A stretch of DNA of 49,615 nucleotides from Nitrososphaeria archaeon (GCA_029775875.1 JARVKD010000005.1:1-49615); one strand, 5' to 3'. Counted from the first letter of the stretch, positions 33,285 to 42,274 are shown. Notes: generated from the sequence alone by a model not told the origin. Translations and numbers: made by a program.

Positions 33285-34123
33285 TGAAATAGGATAGATG
33301 CGTAGCCAACCACGCTACTATAGTCTCCAGTTATATCCCCACTAGTCGCATACTTGAGAAGTTTTCCATTCGTTATGTTCAACTCTTTGGCTGCTGTAAT
33401 CATCGTTGCTACAGGCCCATATCCACACATAGTCACATTCAAATTTTCAATGACGTTGTAGAGTTTAGATACATCCATCTGTAGTATCGCCTTAATCGCC
33501 TCTGAATCCTTCCTTGAAGCAATCTCTTGCGCTTCATAATGGGTAAAGTCTGAAGAAGCTATTAGTAAGAATTTCTTATCTTTTACACAATTTGCTATGG
33601 CTTTGCCAACATCAATTGCTGTACTCATGTCTTGAAGCATCATACTTATTGGTAGTATCTTGAACTTGCTACCAAAGATGTATTGGAGAAATGGAATCTG
33701 GACTTCGATAGAGTGCTCTCTCATATGGGCTGAATCATCAAAGTCAACGATGCCAGACGATTCTACTAAGCGCTTTGCCGAATTGCCATCGACTTCAACC
33801 TTTCCTAAAGGCGTCTCCCATATTCCTTCTCTAACAGTTGCTACACCGCTACCAATGCCGTAGTGGTTTGGTCCTGCTATTACTACTAACTCTACGCCCT
33901 TCAAATAAGAACAAGCATAGTATCCATGGGCAGCTACAGGACCTGAATACATGTATCCTGCATGTGGTGAAACAAGGACAACTCTCTCACCAATGGCTTC
34001 AACCGATGGACTCTTCTTTTTTGGACCTATTCTATGAAAGAAGGATTCTTCAATGCTTGCCTTTAATTCATCACTGTCAAAAGGATAAAACATGCCTGCT
34101 ACAGCAGGACGTCTTAACCTCAC
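33281..34123 (-). CDS. MEMO1-family protein
   Basis: A 280-residue protein of the MEMO family, related in fold to extradiol dioxygenases. Characteristic segments are RRPAVAGMFYPFD at the start, VSPHAGYMYSGPVAAHGYY, GPNHYGIG, REHSIEVQIPFLQYIFG and ASSDFTHYE. The His residues of SPHAGY, NHYG and REHSIEVQ form the putative metal pocket. The biochemical activity in archaea is unproven. Its place between S2 and mevalonate kinase, with 4-nt overlaps on both sides, is a recurrent archaeal arrangement. Confidence 0.9.
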   Translation of the reverse strand: MRLRRPAVAGMFYPFDSDELKASIEESFFHRIGPKKKSPSVEAIGERVVLVSPHAGYMYSGPVAAHGYYACSYLKGVELVVIAGPNHYGIGSGVATVREGIWETPLGKVEVDGNSAKRLVESSGIVDFDDSAHMREHSIEVQIPFLQYIFGSKFKILPISMMLQDMSTAIDVGKAIANCVKDKKFLLIASSDFTHYEAQEIASRKDSEAIKAILQMDVSKLYNVIENLNVTMCGYGPVATMITAAKELNITNGKLLKYATSGDITGDYSSVVGYASILFQ

Positions 34124-34794
34124 TTTGCACTTTCCTCCACAGTCTTTGTTTCAAAATCCTCTATTGAATGCTTCATTGGCTGATCAGGAGTTAAGGCTCC
34201 TGAGTGAACTAGAACTGCTCTTGCCAATAGCCAGAAGATGGTAGCCAAAGCCCTTCTCCCTCTGTTATTGCCTGGGATTACTAGATCTATGTTAGAAGTA
34301 ACGTTGTCTGTATCACAAATAGCAATTACAGGCACTCCCACCTTTGATGCCTCTTCTATAGCTCTTGCGTCTATCATAGGATCTGCCACTATCACAAGTT
34401 CTGGGTCTATATGTTCAGGGTAGAGAGGGTTTGTGAACGTACCGGGCATGAACCTGCCTGTTATGGGAATTGCTCCTGTCAATGAGCAGAACATCTCAAC
34501 AGGAGTCTTACCATACTCTTTTGCGGAACATACAACTATTCTCTTGATGTCAGACCTTGCTATTGACTTCGCAGCTACTTCTATTCTTGATAGGATCTTC
34601 TCAAGGTCTATTATCCGTAGACCATCAGGTCTAGTTCTACTTATGAACTTCTCCATGTCCTTGGTCTTGACCAAAGTGCCGACTCTTATGCCAGTAGCAA
34701 GTAGAGTCTTCTCTGAGAGCTGAGCAACTACGACCTTCTCAGAAGAGCCGCTTTCATCCTTCTCCTCATCAGTTTTTCTGCGTGACAATTTCAT
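34120..34794 (-). CDS. rps2: Ribosomal protein S2 (uS2)
   Basis: A 224-residue small-subunit protein. The segments LLATGIRVGTLVKTKDMEKFI, RPDGLRIIDLEKIL, GRFMPGTFTNP, ELVIVADPMIDARAIEEA and GVPVIAICDTDN are typical of archaeal S2 (SA/p40 family). The N-terminal 22 residues are charged and variable. It overlaps enolase and MEMO by 4 nt each, so translation is coupled. Confidence 0.95.
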   Translation of the reverse strand: MKLSRRKTDEEKDESGSSEKVVVAQLSEKTLLATGIRVGTLVKTKDMEKFISRTRPDGLRIIDLEKILSRIEVAAKSIARSDIKRIVVCSAKEYGKTPVEMFCSLTGAIPITGRFMPGTFTNPLYPEHIDPELVIVADPMIDARAIEEASKVGVPVIAICDTDNVTSNIDLVIPGNNRGRRALATIFWLLARAVLVHSGALTPDQPMKHSIEDFETKTVEESAK

Positions 34795-36038
34795 ACCTCC
34801 AGTTTAGCCATATTACATCCGCCCAACTCTTCATCTATCCTTAAAAGCTCATTGAGCTTTGATAAGCGTTCCCCTCCTACCACTCCAGACTTTATCATCT
34901 TAGACTGAGTTGCTATAGCTATATGAGATAAGTGAACATCAGAAGTATCTCCTGATCTATGAGAAGTTATCAAAGCATAATTGTGCCTTCTTGCATTTTC
35001 AGCGAAATCCATGGCATCGCCTAAAGTCCCTGCTTGATTTACCTTTAATATCGCAGCATTCCCTGCTTTCATCTCCACACCTTTTAATAATCGCGATGTA
35101 TTTGTTACGAAGATATCATCACCTACAACGTATACTTTACTCAGCTTCTTCGTAAGTTCAGCAAATTCTTCGTAAGCTTCTTCATGAAAAGGATCTTCCA
35201 AAAAAAAGAGATGGTATTTCTTAACCAATTCCATAACAAACTCTAGTTGCTCCCCGGGGGATCTCTTTGCTCCCCATCTAGTATAAACGTAAGCTTTTGA
35301 ATCTTCATCCCAAAGGGAAGAGGAAGCAAAATCAACTCCCAATCTTATATCAACACCCAAAGAATCAGAAACTATTTTTGATGAGGATGATACTAATTCA
35401 AAGGCCTCTTCGTCTTTTATGTGTGGTGCCCAGCCTCCTTCATCCCCCTTACCTCCTGTGAAGTAAGGGTCTTTCTTTTCGATCTGCTTCCTTACCTCCT
35501 TATGCACGGCTATGTTAGCCCTCAAACCCTCTTTAATGCTCTTTGCACCTAAAGGACAGACCAAGAATTCTTGAATATCAGGTGCGCCAGGACCAGAATG
35601 CTTTCCTCCACACAAAACATTACCTAAAGGGTAAGGCATGAGATATGGTCCTTTTGGTAAAAGAGCTTTGTATAGAGGTACACCTTTAGCTTTTGCAAAA
35701 GCCTCGGCTGTTGCCACGCTTATAGCATAGGCAGCTGATCCACCTATTCGACTGAAGTTCTTTGTGCCATCTATCTCCCTCAACAATTGGCTTAAAGATT
35801 TAGGATTGGAAGCATCAAAACCTATCAATTTTGGTGAATAATCAGTAATCAATTTTAAAGTAGCTTTAATACCATCTGGATTAAAGCCAACTGCCTCATA
35901 CTTGCCAGTGCTAGCTCCCCTTGGAGCACAAGCCCTCCCGATGAAGCCCTCAACCTTTACGTCAGTTTCTATAGATTCATCCCCTCTACTATCGTAGCAG
36001 ATTCTTGCTTTGATTGACTCGATCGAAGCTTTTTTCAT
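34791..36038 (-). CDS. eno: Enolase
   Basis: A 415-residue glycolytic/gluconeogenic enolase converting 2-phosphoglycerate to PEP. Landmarks are YDSRGDESIETDV (usual form DSRGNPT), APRGASTGKYEA, LKVNQAGTLGDA with the catalytic lysine, and SHRSGDTSDV. Magnesium ligands are in GVDFASSS, FLEDPFHEE and VVGDDIFVTN. It sits ten bases after rpoN and overlaps rps2 by four bases, a conserved archaeal neighbourhood. Confidence 0.95.
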   Translation of the reverse strand: MKKASIESIKARICYDSRGDESIETDVKVEGFIGRACAPRGASTGKYEAVGFNPDGIKATLKLITDYSPKLIGFDASNPKSLSQLLREIDGTKNFSRIGGSAAYAISVATAEAFAKAKGVPLYKALLPKGPYLMPYPLGNVLCGGKHSGPGAPDIQEFLVCPLGAKSIKEGLRANIAVHKEVRKQIEKKDPYFTGGKGDEGGWAPHIKDEEAFELVSSSSKIVSDSLGVDIRLGVDFASSSLWDEDSKAYVYTRWGAKRSPGEQLEFVMELVKKYHLFFLEDPFHEEAYEEFAELTKKLSKVYVVGDDIFVTNTSRLLKGVEMKAGNAAILKVNQAGTLGDAMDFAENARRHNYALITSHRSGDTSDVHLSHIAIATQSKMIKSGVVGGERLSKLNELLRIDEELGGCNMAKLEV

Positions 36039-36047
36039 TACGGCACC

Positions 36048-36284
36048 TCAAAGTTGCTCTGATTCGAACTCGGAATGTCTCTCAGCAAGGACCTCAAAGT
36101 AAGGTATTGTACTATCAATCACATTAACATTGGATAACAAAATCCTCCTGCAACAGTACCTCTTCACTCCTATTTTATCTAGGACTTTGCCAGGATCCTC
36201 CCCTTCTTTCACTTTCTTGACGAATTCTTCGTACTTGTCTCCTATCAGTGAGCCGCATGTAAAGCATCTAACAGGGATCAGCAT
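36048..36284 (-). CDS. rpoN: RNA polymerase subunit N (Rpb10-like)
   Basis: A 78-residue zinc-bundle subunit. The CxxC...CC signature is complete: [14 protein letters not shown] (C7, C10) and [13 protein letters not shown] (C44, C45). It helps assemble the RpoD/L platform. The tail beyond residue 65 is longer and more acidic than in many homologs. It lies between the nuclease-like gene and enolase; rpoK, often next to it in archaea, is not found here. Confidence 0.94.
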   Translation of the reverse strand: MLIPVRCFTCGSLIGDKYEEFVKKVKEGEDPGKVLDKIGVKRYCCRRILLSNVNVIDSTIPYFEVLAERHSEFESEQL

Positions 36285-36470
36285 AGAAATAACCTTCTTT
36301 TAATTCACCCTAAAATGGTTTATGGTCATAAATAAGAATAAATTAGCAGTATTTAGGTCTTCTCTAGATAATGCCATTTTTGAGTTCATTAGTTTGACGA
36401 AGTTTATTAACAATTTAAACTTTTTAGCTTCATATTCTATTCATAAACTTTTAACTGCCTCAAATAGTCA

Positions 36471-37127
36471 TTACTCCAAAAATTCTCTTTTGATAAACGA
36501 AATCTTTGAGACTTCATCTATGTATGCCTCGGGGTCCATCTCTCGAACTAAAACTCTGTCCAGATCAATTATATATATAGCGTGCAGACGAGCATTCTTT
36601 ATTTCATCAAAGCTTACTGGAGGGTTTTTGTAATATTTATCACAAAGAGTTTTTACCTCCAGTATTTCATCAACCCTTCTATAACTGGGAGGTTTCTGAA
36701 AGACCTCTGGTATCTGCAATATGTTCGTGGGCAAGGTTCCAAGGCCAAACTTGTCTGAGAAGGCGCTATACCTTGCTATCTTGCTCGCAAGTCTGGCTCT
36801 ATTGTAAGTGGAAGGATCGAGAGCATGCTCTGGCGAAGTATAGCCTGTTTCTATCTCGATTATCAGCTTTCCCTCTCCCCTAACTCCAAAAAGGTCACAT
36901 ACTAGTATATCGCTCAATTGGTGCTCTACGTCTACATAATAGCCTCTTAAAATCAGATGCTTTGAGCATAAAAGTTCCATTACTGAGTGGTTTATCTTGA
37001 CCAAGTTCCTTCTATATAGCTCCATTAACCTATGTGCAACTTGCTCTAACTCGGATCTTACTCTAATGTCCTCATTTTCAGATATTCTCCTCAATAGAGT
37101 GTTTATATCTTCATCGAACTTCTCCAT
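36471..37127 (-). CDS. PD-(D/E)XK nuclease-like protein in the RNAP/ribosomal cluster
   Basis: A 218-residue cytosolic protein. Residues 1-55 are helical and charged. Then LRGYYVDVEHQLSDILVCDLFG and GEGKLIIEIETG form a strand-Asp-strand-Glu-x-Glu arrangement like the PD-(D/E)XK core, with Glu in place of the usual Lys, followed by helices and a C-terminal Asp-rich YIIDLDRVLVRE strand. It may be a nuclease, a Holliday-junction-type binder or an inactive relative. It is in the same orientation as the ribosomal/RNAP cluster, between rps9 and rpoN, but with spacers of 93 and 186 bases. The fold assignment is inference. Confidence 0.5.
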   Translation of the reverse strand: MEKFDEDINTLLRRISENEDIRVRSELEQVAHRLMELYRRNLVKINHSVMELLCSKHLILRGYYVDVEHQLSDILVCDLFGVRGEGKLIIEIETGYTSPEHALDPSTYNRARLASKIARYSAFSDKFGLGTLPTNILQIPEVFQKPPSYRRVDEILEVKTLCDKYYKNPPVSFDEIKNARLHAIYIIDLDRVLVREMDPEAYIDEVSKISFIKREFLE

Positions 37128-37220
37128 ATCAACCCTATTGACTACTCAGTACTTTTACTTTAATTGTGATAATTAAAATGGACCTAGATGCTTGAAATAT
37201 CTATGAAAAGAATCTGCACT

Positions 37221-37634
37221 TTATCTATAGGATTTCTGCTTTCTTCTCCTAGGGCCTGGTCCTCCAAACTTCTTTGGCTCTGTGCGCCTTGGATCTCCGG
37301 CTAGAAGGTGTTTGTTGAACTCTATAATCTTCTGTTTCAATTCTGAGCTTTTACTCCACTCCACGAGAGCTCGAGATATAGCTATGGCTGAGGCTTCAGC
37401 CCTACTCATGAAACCTCCACCCTTTACCTTCACATCTATGTCTACCTTGTCTCTTATATCTCCAGCCAACTGCAATGGGGTGAGTATGACTTCTCTCGCA
37501 ACTTCAGGTGTGACGATCTCTGCAGGGACTTTGTTTATCCTAACTCTACCACTCCCAGCAGAAATGGCAGCTGTTGCTCTTGCTGTCTTTCTTGAACCTG
37601 AATATAGTTTCACATTAGAGCTCGATTTACTCAC
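37221..37634 (-). CDS. rps9: Ribosomal protein S9 (uS9)
   Basis: A 137-residue small-subunit protein with the N-terminal GSRKTARATA, GSGRVRINKVP, the KVKGGGFMSRAEASAIAISRALVEW core, and the C-terminal basic tail GGPGPRRRKQKSYR that reaches into the P-site. It overlaps the end of the L13 gene by eight bases. Confidence 0.96.
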   Translation of the reverse strand: MSKSSSNVKLYSGSRKTARATAAISAGSGRVRINKVPAEIVTPEVAREVILTPLQLAGDIRDKVDIDVKVKGGGFMSRAEASAIAISRALVEWSKSSELKQKIIEFNKHLLAGDPRRTEPKKFGGPGPRRRKQKSYR

Positions 37635-38082
37635 CTTTCCAACCTAGCCTAAAGGACAACTCACCTAGTGTAAGATAGAAAGATAAAGGTTTTTTCGCTA
37701 TAGCATCTTCAAATTTGGTCTTTTCAAAAGTCTTGTACTGCTCAGGTACACCTATGTATACCCTCAATCTTTTCAAAGCCTCCAAGCCTTTGGCTTTGCG
37801 TATTGGAAGCATCCCACGAATCATCTTGCTCAGTATGGTATCAGGTCTTCTCGGATGAAAAGGGCCGTGACGGGGGCTTATTACACTACCAATCTCTAAT
37901 CTTTTTAAATACTCGTTTATGATGCTCGACTTGCTGCCTGATAGTAAGACTTTTTCAGCGTTCACAACAATCACTTTATTACCGTTCAGCAAAGATTTCG
38001 CTATATGGGAAGAGAGCCTTCCGGCTATGTACCCTTGAGCGTCTACAACCATGATTTTAGCGCTCTTCACGCTAGCCGCCAA
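37627..38082 (-). CDS. rpl13: Ribosomal protein L13 (uL13)
   Basis: A 151-residue large-subunit protein. The segments MVVDAQGYIAGRLSSHIAK, VVNAEKVLLSGSK, GPFHPRRPDTILSKMIRGMLP and LKRLRVYIGVPEQYK are diagnostic of archaeal L13. The start overlaps the eL18 end by 11 bases; a second ATG a few codons downstream, nearer MVVDAQG, is a possible start. Confidence 0.96.
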   Translation of the reverse strand: MAASVKSAKIMVVDAQGYIAGRLSSHIAKSLLNGNKVIVVNAEKVLLSGSKSSIINEYLKRLEIGSVISPRHGPFHPRRPDTILSKMIRGMLPIRKAKGLEALKRLRVYIGVPEQYKTFEKTKFEDAIAKKPLSFYLTLGELSFRLGWKGE

Positions 38083-38431
38083 TCAAGATCACTCCTTTCC
38101 CATTAGGAAATTTTTTTATGAACTTGCTTAGTGGCATGGCGTTACCCCCTGCCTTTTGAATCTTCCAGTAAGCCTTTTCTGAGAAGCTATAAGCTCCAAT
38201 GGTTACTTTATGTGAGATAGTACCACCTCCAAGAATCTTACCAGGCACAAATACTAAATCGCCTTCCTTTGTCAGTCTAGAGACCTTTCCTATGTTCACT
38301 GCTGGTCTTCTTGAACTAGACTTCGACAAATATTCAATAGCAGCGAGCCAGATATGAGAGTTGCTTTTCTTGTATGCCTGTCTTAAGGTGTATATTGCAT
38401 TATTCAAAACAGGATTTTCGATTCTGCTCAA
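38072..38431 (-). CDS. rpl18e: Ribosomal protein L18e (eL18)
   Basis: A 119-residue archaeal/eukaryal large-subunit protein. It has SSSRRPAVNIGKVSRLTKEGDLVFVPGKILGGG and the SHKVTIGAYSFSEKAYWKI strand region. It is two bases from rpoD upstream and overlaps L13 downstream, as in many archaeal genomes. Confidence 0.95.
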   Translation of the reverse strand: MSRIENPVLNNAIYTLRQAYKKSNSHIWLAAIEYLSKSSSRRPAVNIGKVSRLTKEGDLVFVPGKILGGGTISHKVTIGAYSFSEKAYWKIQKAGGNAMPLSKFIKKFPNGKGVILIGG

Positions 38432-38432
38432 A

Positions 38433-39077
38433 CTACTTCACACTCTTTGATTTTTCTGAGAAATCTAAAAGTTTCTTATGTAAGATTTCGACCGCTTTAG
38501 TTAAGATTTCGCTGGCTGGGAGAGAGCCTGAAGATTCGATATACAGCATGTGAGTATCCTCCTCTTCAGAAATAGGCTTAAGGACTGAGACTGTCGTGGG
38601 TTGCCACTTTGCATGTTCTTTTCCTTTTCCTAATCTGGCATATGCTTCAAGTTTTATCACTTGTCTAGGGGCAAGCTTGACTATGGGTATGGAGCTGCTT
38701 ATGGGTTTTACAAACTTGTCTTCAGACTTTAAATCTCCAGAGTAAACAACCTTTGTCTTATCAGTGGCTTCAGCATCTAAAACTAGAAGAACTCTACATC
38801 TAGGGCAACCCAAAGGACTTTTGCAGTCACATTCTTCTGGCAGAACATATCTTTCAAGATCAGTCTTTAGGGGAATCAGACCGAGCCTATGGGCTAAAAG
38901 CTCGTCATACATTATGGAAGAGTTCTCGATTATTACAACCTCATCAATAGCCATTGTAGGCACTTCAGAGATGGCAAAACGGCGTATTGCATTAGCATAA
39001 CTCCTGTGAATGCCCTTGATCAACACTTTGATCTTCATTTCATCCTGCTCCAATACTTGTATTTTTACCAAGAACAA
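38433..39077 (-). CDS. rpoD: RNA polymerase subunit D (Rpb3-like)
   Basis: A 214-residue alpha-like platform subunit. The dimerisation core reads IHRSYANAIRRFAISEVPTMAIDEVVI, with DELLAHRLGLIPL following. Domain 2 carries CDCKSPLGCPRC (about residues 93-104), a CxC...CxxC zinc loop like that of eukaryal Rpb3. I see no additional ferredoxin-like iron-sulfur domain as in Sulfolobus RpoD. It lies between S11 and L18e. Confidence 0.95.
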   Translation of the reverse strand: MFLVKIQVLEQDEMKIKVLIKGIHRSYANAIRRFAISEVPTMAIDEVVIIENSSIMYDELLAHRLGLIPLKTDLERYVLPEECDCKSPLGCPRCRVLLVLDAEATDKTKVVYSGDLKSEDKFVKPISSSIPIVKLAPRQVIKLEAYARLGKGKEHAKWQPTTVSVLKPISEEEDTHMLYIESSGSLPASEILTKAVEILHKKLLDFSEKSKSVK

Positions 39078-39121
39078 AACCCTCCTATCAGTAATTTAAA
39101 TGCCATTTTAGGTTCAGTCTC

Positions 39122-39538
39122 TCAGGCTCTTCTACCCCTTCTACCGCCCGGTTTCCTAGTAGTATCATGAGGAATAGGTGTACAGTCTTCTATCCTTCCT
39201 ATCTTGAAGCCTGAGCGAGCCAAGGCTCTTATGGCTGCTTGAGCACCTGGGCCTGGAGTTCTAGGACCTGTACCGCCTACAGCACGGACTTTAATGTGTA
39301 GAGCATTAATGCCCTTTGCCTTTGCTATTTCAGCAACTGCTGTAGATGATTTCATAGCAGCATAAGGAGAAGATTCGAGCCTATCCGCCTTTACATGCCT
39401 CCCTCCCGAACTAAAGGCTATTGTCTCAGCGCCAGTCAAGTCGGTTATGTGCACTATGGTATTGTTATAAGAGCTATATATGTGGGCCAATCCCCACCTC
39501 TCTTTTGTTTCCGAGCTTTTCTCACTCATTTTATTCAC
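39122..39538 (-). CDS. rps11: Ribosomal protein S11 (uS11)
   Basis: A 138-residue small-subunit protein. It has [73 protein letters not shown] and the tail [15 protein letters not shown]. It overlaps S4 by eight bases. Confidence 0.97.
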   Translation of the reverse strand: MNKMSEKSSETKERWGLAHIYSSYNNTIVHITDLTGAETIAFSSGGRHVKADRLESSPYAAMKSSTAVAEIAKAKGINALHIKVRAVGGTGPRTPGPGAQAAIRALARSGFKIGRIEDCTPIPHDTTRKPGGRRGRRA

Positions 39539-40043
39539 CTTGAGCAGATATTGTTTGACTCTTAAGGGTGCTACTATCGCTCAACCTAACTTTATCATAT
39601 TCGTCTCTTTTTACCATGTATCCAGGTCTTGTGACGATTTTATCTCCTATCATTACATGACCATGGGTTATCATTTGACGAGCCTGATAAGGAGACAAAG
39701 CCATGCCTTTTTTCCAGACTACAGTTTGGAGACGCCTTTCTAACAGATTCTCAACTGTCAGGCCAAGGACATCGTCCAAACCTGATTTCAAATCCACTAT
39801 TCCCAAATTACTTAAGGATGATAAAAGTTCTTTTTCTTTCCTCTCTCTTATCTCATGGGGTGTTGCCAAAAGCATCCTCGCTTGTTTCCTTATCCTTGAA
39901 AGTTCTGTGTGTGCCTTCCATAGTTCACGCTTGTTTCTCAGCCCATAAGTGCCTATCATAAATAACTCTTGAGATAATTGATCGCTTCGCCAAGGATGCT
40001 TTGGTGCAGAATACTTCTTGCGAGGCTTTTTAGGATCTCCCAT
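39531..40043 (-). CDS. rps4: Ribosomal protein S4 (uS4)
   Basis: A small-subunit assembly protein with an S4 RNA-binding domain. The natural start is ATG 40043 ([18 protein letters not shown]), five bases after the S13 stop; the track ORF reads back into S13 and adds 42 spurious residues. The S4 domain covers [36 protein letters not shown]. About 170 residues, normal for archaea. Confidence 0.95.
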   Translation of the reverse strand: MGDPKKPRKKYSAPKHPWRSDQLSQELFMIGTYGLRNKRELWKAHTELSRIRKQARMLLATPHEIRERKEKELLSSLSNLGIVDLKSGLDDVLGLTVENLLERRLQTVVWKKGMALSPYQARQMITHGHVMIGDKIVTRPGYMVKRDEYDKVRLSDSSTLKSQTISAQGE

Positions 40044-40048
40044 AATGA

Positions 40049-40513
40049 TCACTTTTGTTGTAATACTGGGGCGCCCTTCTTCACACCAACGGCTCTTCCC
40101 TTTCTCCCAGTAGTTCTTGTACGCTGTCCTCTTACCTTTAAGCCTAATGAATGCCTTACACCACGCCAACTCATTAGCATCTTTTCACGTTCTATCTCTG
40201 TCTTTAGAACAAAATCTAAGTCTGAACCTATGTAGTGGGAATTAACGCCTGTGTCTGGGGCTTTCTTATGGTTTAACATGAAAGCAGGAATGCCTATCTT
40301 ACTAGGATCTTTAAGACATTCTTGAATTTCAGAAATCTGCCCATCGCTAAGGGCTCCCAGCCTCATTCTGCTATCTATCTTAAGGGCATTGGTAATAGCA
40401 CTGGCTAAATTATGACTTACACCTTTAATATCTGTTAGAGCAACGGCTACCTTTTTCGTTCCATCTAAATCCTTCCCAGCGATTCTAACTATATGCTTGA
40501 ATTCTGAGGACAA
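40049..40513 (-). CDS. rps13: Ribosomal protein S13 (uS13)
   Basis: A 154-residue small-subunit head protein. It has FKHIVRIAGKDLDGTKKVAVALTDIKGVSHNLA at the N-terminus and WRGVRHSLGLKVRGQRTRTTGRKGRAVGV near the C-terminus. It is the first gene of the long minus-strand ribosomal/RNAP/isoprenoid cluster; the 80-base AT-rich spacer before it should hold the promoter. Confidence 0.96.
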   Translation of the reverse strand: MSSEFKHIVRIAGKDLDGTKKVAVALTDIKGVSHNLASAITNALKIDSRMRLGALSDGQISEIQECLKDPSKIGIPAFMLNHKKAPDTGVNSHYIGSDLDFVLKTEIEREKMLMSWRGVRHSLGLKVRGQRTRTTGRKGRAVGVKKGAPVLQQK

Positions 40514-40593
40514 AGATTATACACTTTTTGTGAATATTAGCCCTAAACATCTATTATAAATGTTTGCCGTTAACATAAATCGTTCTATCTCAG

Positions 40594-41535
40594 TCACGAT
40601 AAAACTTCGATGGAATCCACTTTACCATCGCCATTTAAATCGAATCCACGAATCACTATGGCCCATTTTCTTTCGTCATGATAATTCTTCAAGACCTCTC
40701 TAGTAAAGTTCGTTATGGCTATGACTGATGACTTCGTGCCTATATATCTTAGCCCTGCAAGAACGATTATGCTCTTCTTTTCATCATGAGGATTTGGAAT
40801 CTTAGCTATGAGTCCGTCATGATCGCCATTGAATGTTCTCCCTTGTGCATCTAATAGTCCAGCCCAGTAATTTTGCTCATTGAATCTGATTGGCAAATAC
40901 TTGTTGACATCTGCAGTGATAAGGTTCGTACCGGGACCGCCTATCAAGATGAGATTGTTTTTCTCTTCCTTCTCCGCTTTTACATCCACATCGAGCTTTA
41001 CAATAAAATCGTTTGGCATCTTACTGAATTGTCCAAGAAAGAAAGCAAGTTGAACTGCATAATGCCCGTCTCTCGCAGATGCCTTATATGGGCCATGAGC
41101 TTCAGGGGAACCAACGATTATACGCCCATCAAAAGCACTTGAATCTAAAAACTCATTAAAGAAAGAGATGATCTTTTCATCCACAAAGGCTGAACCTGAT
41201 AAGTTAAGTCTTTTCTCACCAAATGGTAACTCAACGCCAAAAGCTGGGTGAGTTACTTTATAGTACTTGGCCAATGCGCCTTTTATAGGTTCTTCTCTTT
41301 CAATAGATAAAAGCCCTATTTTATATAACTGCCTAATGTAATAGTAAACCTTTTGTTCATAAATCTTGAGAAACCTCGCTATTTCGGCAGGGTACATAGG
41401 CTTCTGAGCAAGAAGGTTGAGGATCTTCCAACTAAGGGGGTTTAAGGTAGGTCTCATAATCGATGGCTCATCGAAGATCACAATACTTTTCATCAAAGGA
41501 CCGTCTTTTCCTTCGATTATAAGCCTCTTTTTCAT
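40594..41535 (-). CDS. Winged-helix protein with S-layer-like domain and EF-hand-like end
   Basis: A 313-residue protein. An ArsR-like winged helix fills about residues 27-100 (LSWKILNLLAQKPMYPAEIARFL, KVYYYIRQLYKIGLL). A second domain of about 200 residues includes LILIGGPGTNLITADVNKYLP and VIVLAGLRYIGTKSSVIAITNF, which resemble the C-terminal domain of archaeal S-layer proteins. The last residues, DLNGDGKVDSIEVLS, match a calcium-binding EF-hand/dockerin loop. No membrane segment is seen, so it is probably a cytosolic regulator sensing calcium or envelope state; the sensing role is inference. Monocistronic. Confidence 0.7.
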   Translation of the reverse strand: MKKRLIIEGKDGPLMKSIVIFDEPSIMRPTLNPLSWKILNLLAQKPMYPAEIARFLKIYEQKVYYYIRQLYKIGLLSIEREEPIKGALAKYYKVTHPAFGVELPFGEKRLNLSGSAFVDEKIISFFNEFLDSSAFDGRIIVGSPEAHGPYKASARDGHYAVQLAFFLGQFSKMPNDFIVKLDVDVKAEKEEKNNLILIGGPGTNLITADVNKYLPIRFNEQNYWAGLLDAQGRTFNGDHDGLIAKIPNPHDEKKSIIVLAGLRYIGTKSSVIAITNFTREVLKNYHDERKWAIVIRGFDLNGDGKVDSIEVLS

Positions 41536-41735
41536 GAGTAAATTTAGTTAGGGACTATTATAAATTGTTTTTTAGTGGCTCTATTCACAAAAATTTAAAC
41601 CTAAGGCTACCGATTCTTGATTAATACAATCTCTAATAGGAACATTTGGGACCAAACGGAGAACGTCAGGCTTCCCAACTAATCTTTCTAGATTTTAAGC
41701 CTTTACTCGAACAAGTACTCAATTGAATTGCATGA

Positions 41736-42008
41736 TTAATCGGTCTTCTCCTTGCCAGTAGATTCTGTTTTAGTTGAAGCTTCTTGTGTTGAGGTGGTAA
41801 TTTCAGCTTCCATAGGTGCTGGCGGTGGCGTGGTAGCCATAGTCCAACCTATCCATGCTAGGATCCCTAGAATTACCAAGATGGCTATGAATGCAGATAT
41901 CTGTAGTACGAGTTGAGGAGCAACGAAGAATAGGAGCCAACCATAAACTATTATGCCTAAAACACTTGCAATCAATATCAAAGCTCCTATAACTTGATCC
42001 TTATTCAA
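41736..42008 (-). CDS. Two-helix membrane protein with polar tail
   Basis: A 90-residue protein with hydrophobic helices at about 6-27 and 32-55, then a Pro/Ala/Thr/Glu-rich polar tail (about 60-90) that is probably unstructured. The start is TTG at 42008, decided by the very strong GGAGGTGA located seven bases upstream. I do not recognise the family. The strong ribosome-binding site suggests high expression. Confidence 0.6.
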   Translation of the reverse strand: MNKDQVIGALILIASVLGIIVYGWLLFFVAPQLVLQISAFIAILVILGILAWIGWTMATTPPPAPMEAEITTSTQEASTKTESTGKEKTD

Positions 42009-42274
42009 CGTCTCTCACCTCCTCCCTTTTGGTAAGCTGTATAACAACCTTGTGCATTATTAATCCCCATTTACTACCCATTCCATAAAGGCTCCCTCAT
42101 AAAGATTTCCTTAATCCAATAAATCATTCCTCTATAAATGGTTTTTTAATGGTCAATGAAAAACTCTCATCCTGATTACAAAATCAACATAGCCTACTTA
42201 AAAAGAGATTATAACGGCAATACATTAGAGTGCTATGGGATTTTTAAACCTCTTCATAAAAACTAGTCTTGGTT

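Noticed and set aside
36322-36633. Plus-strand ORF of 103 aa between rpoN and the nuclease-like gene
   Set aside because: It half overlaps the nuclease-like gene antisense, is rich in Asn/Ser/Ile as expected from AT-rich spacer, and has no RBS.
39480-40235. Plus-strand ORFs over the S4/S13 genes
   Set aside because: They are antisense to well-identified ribosomal proteins.
41536-41735. Possible RNA gene in the 200-base spacer before the HTH/S-layer-like gene
   Set aside because: No stable stem or conserved RNA motif could be seen; it is AT-rich with only a weak central GC patch near 41650-41675.
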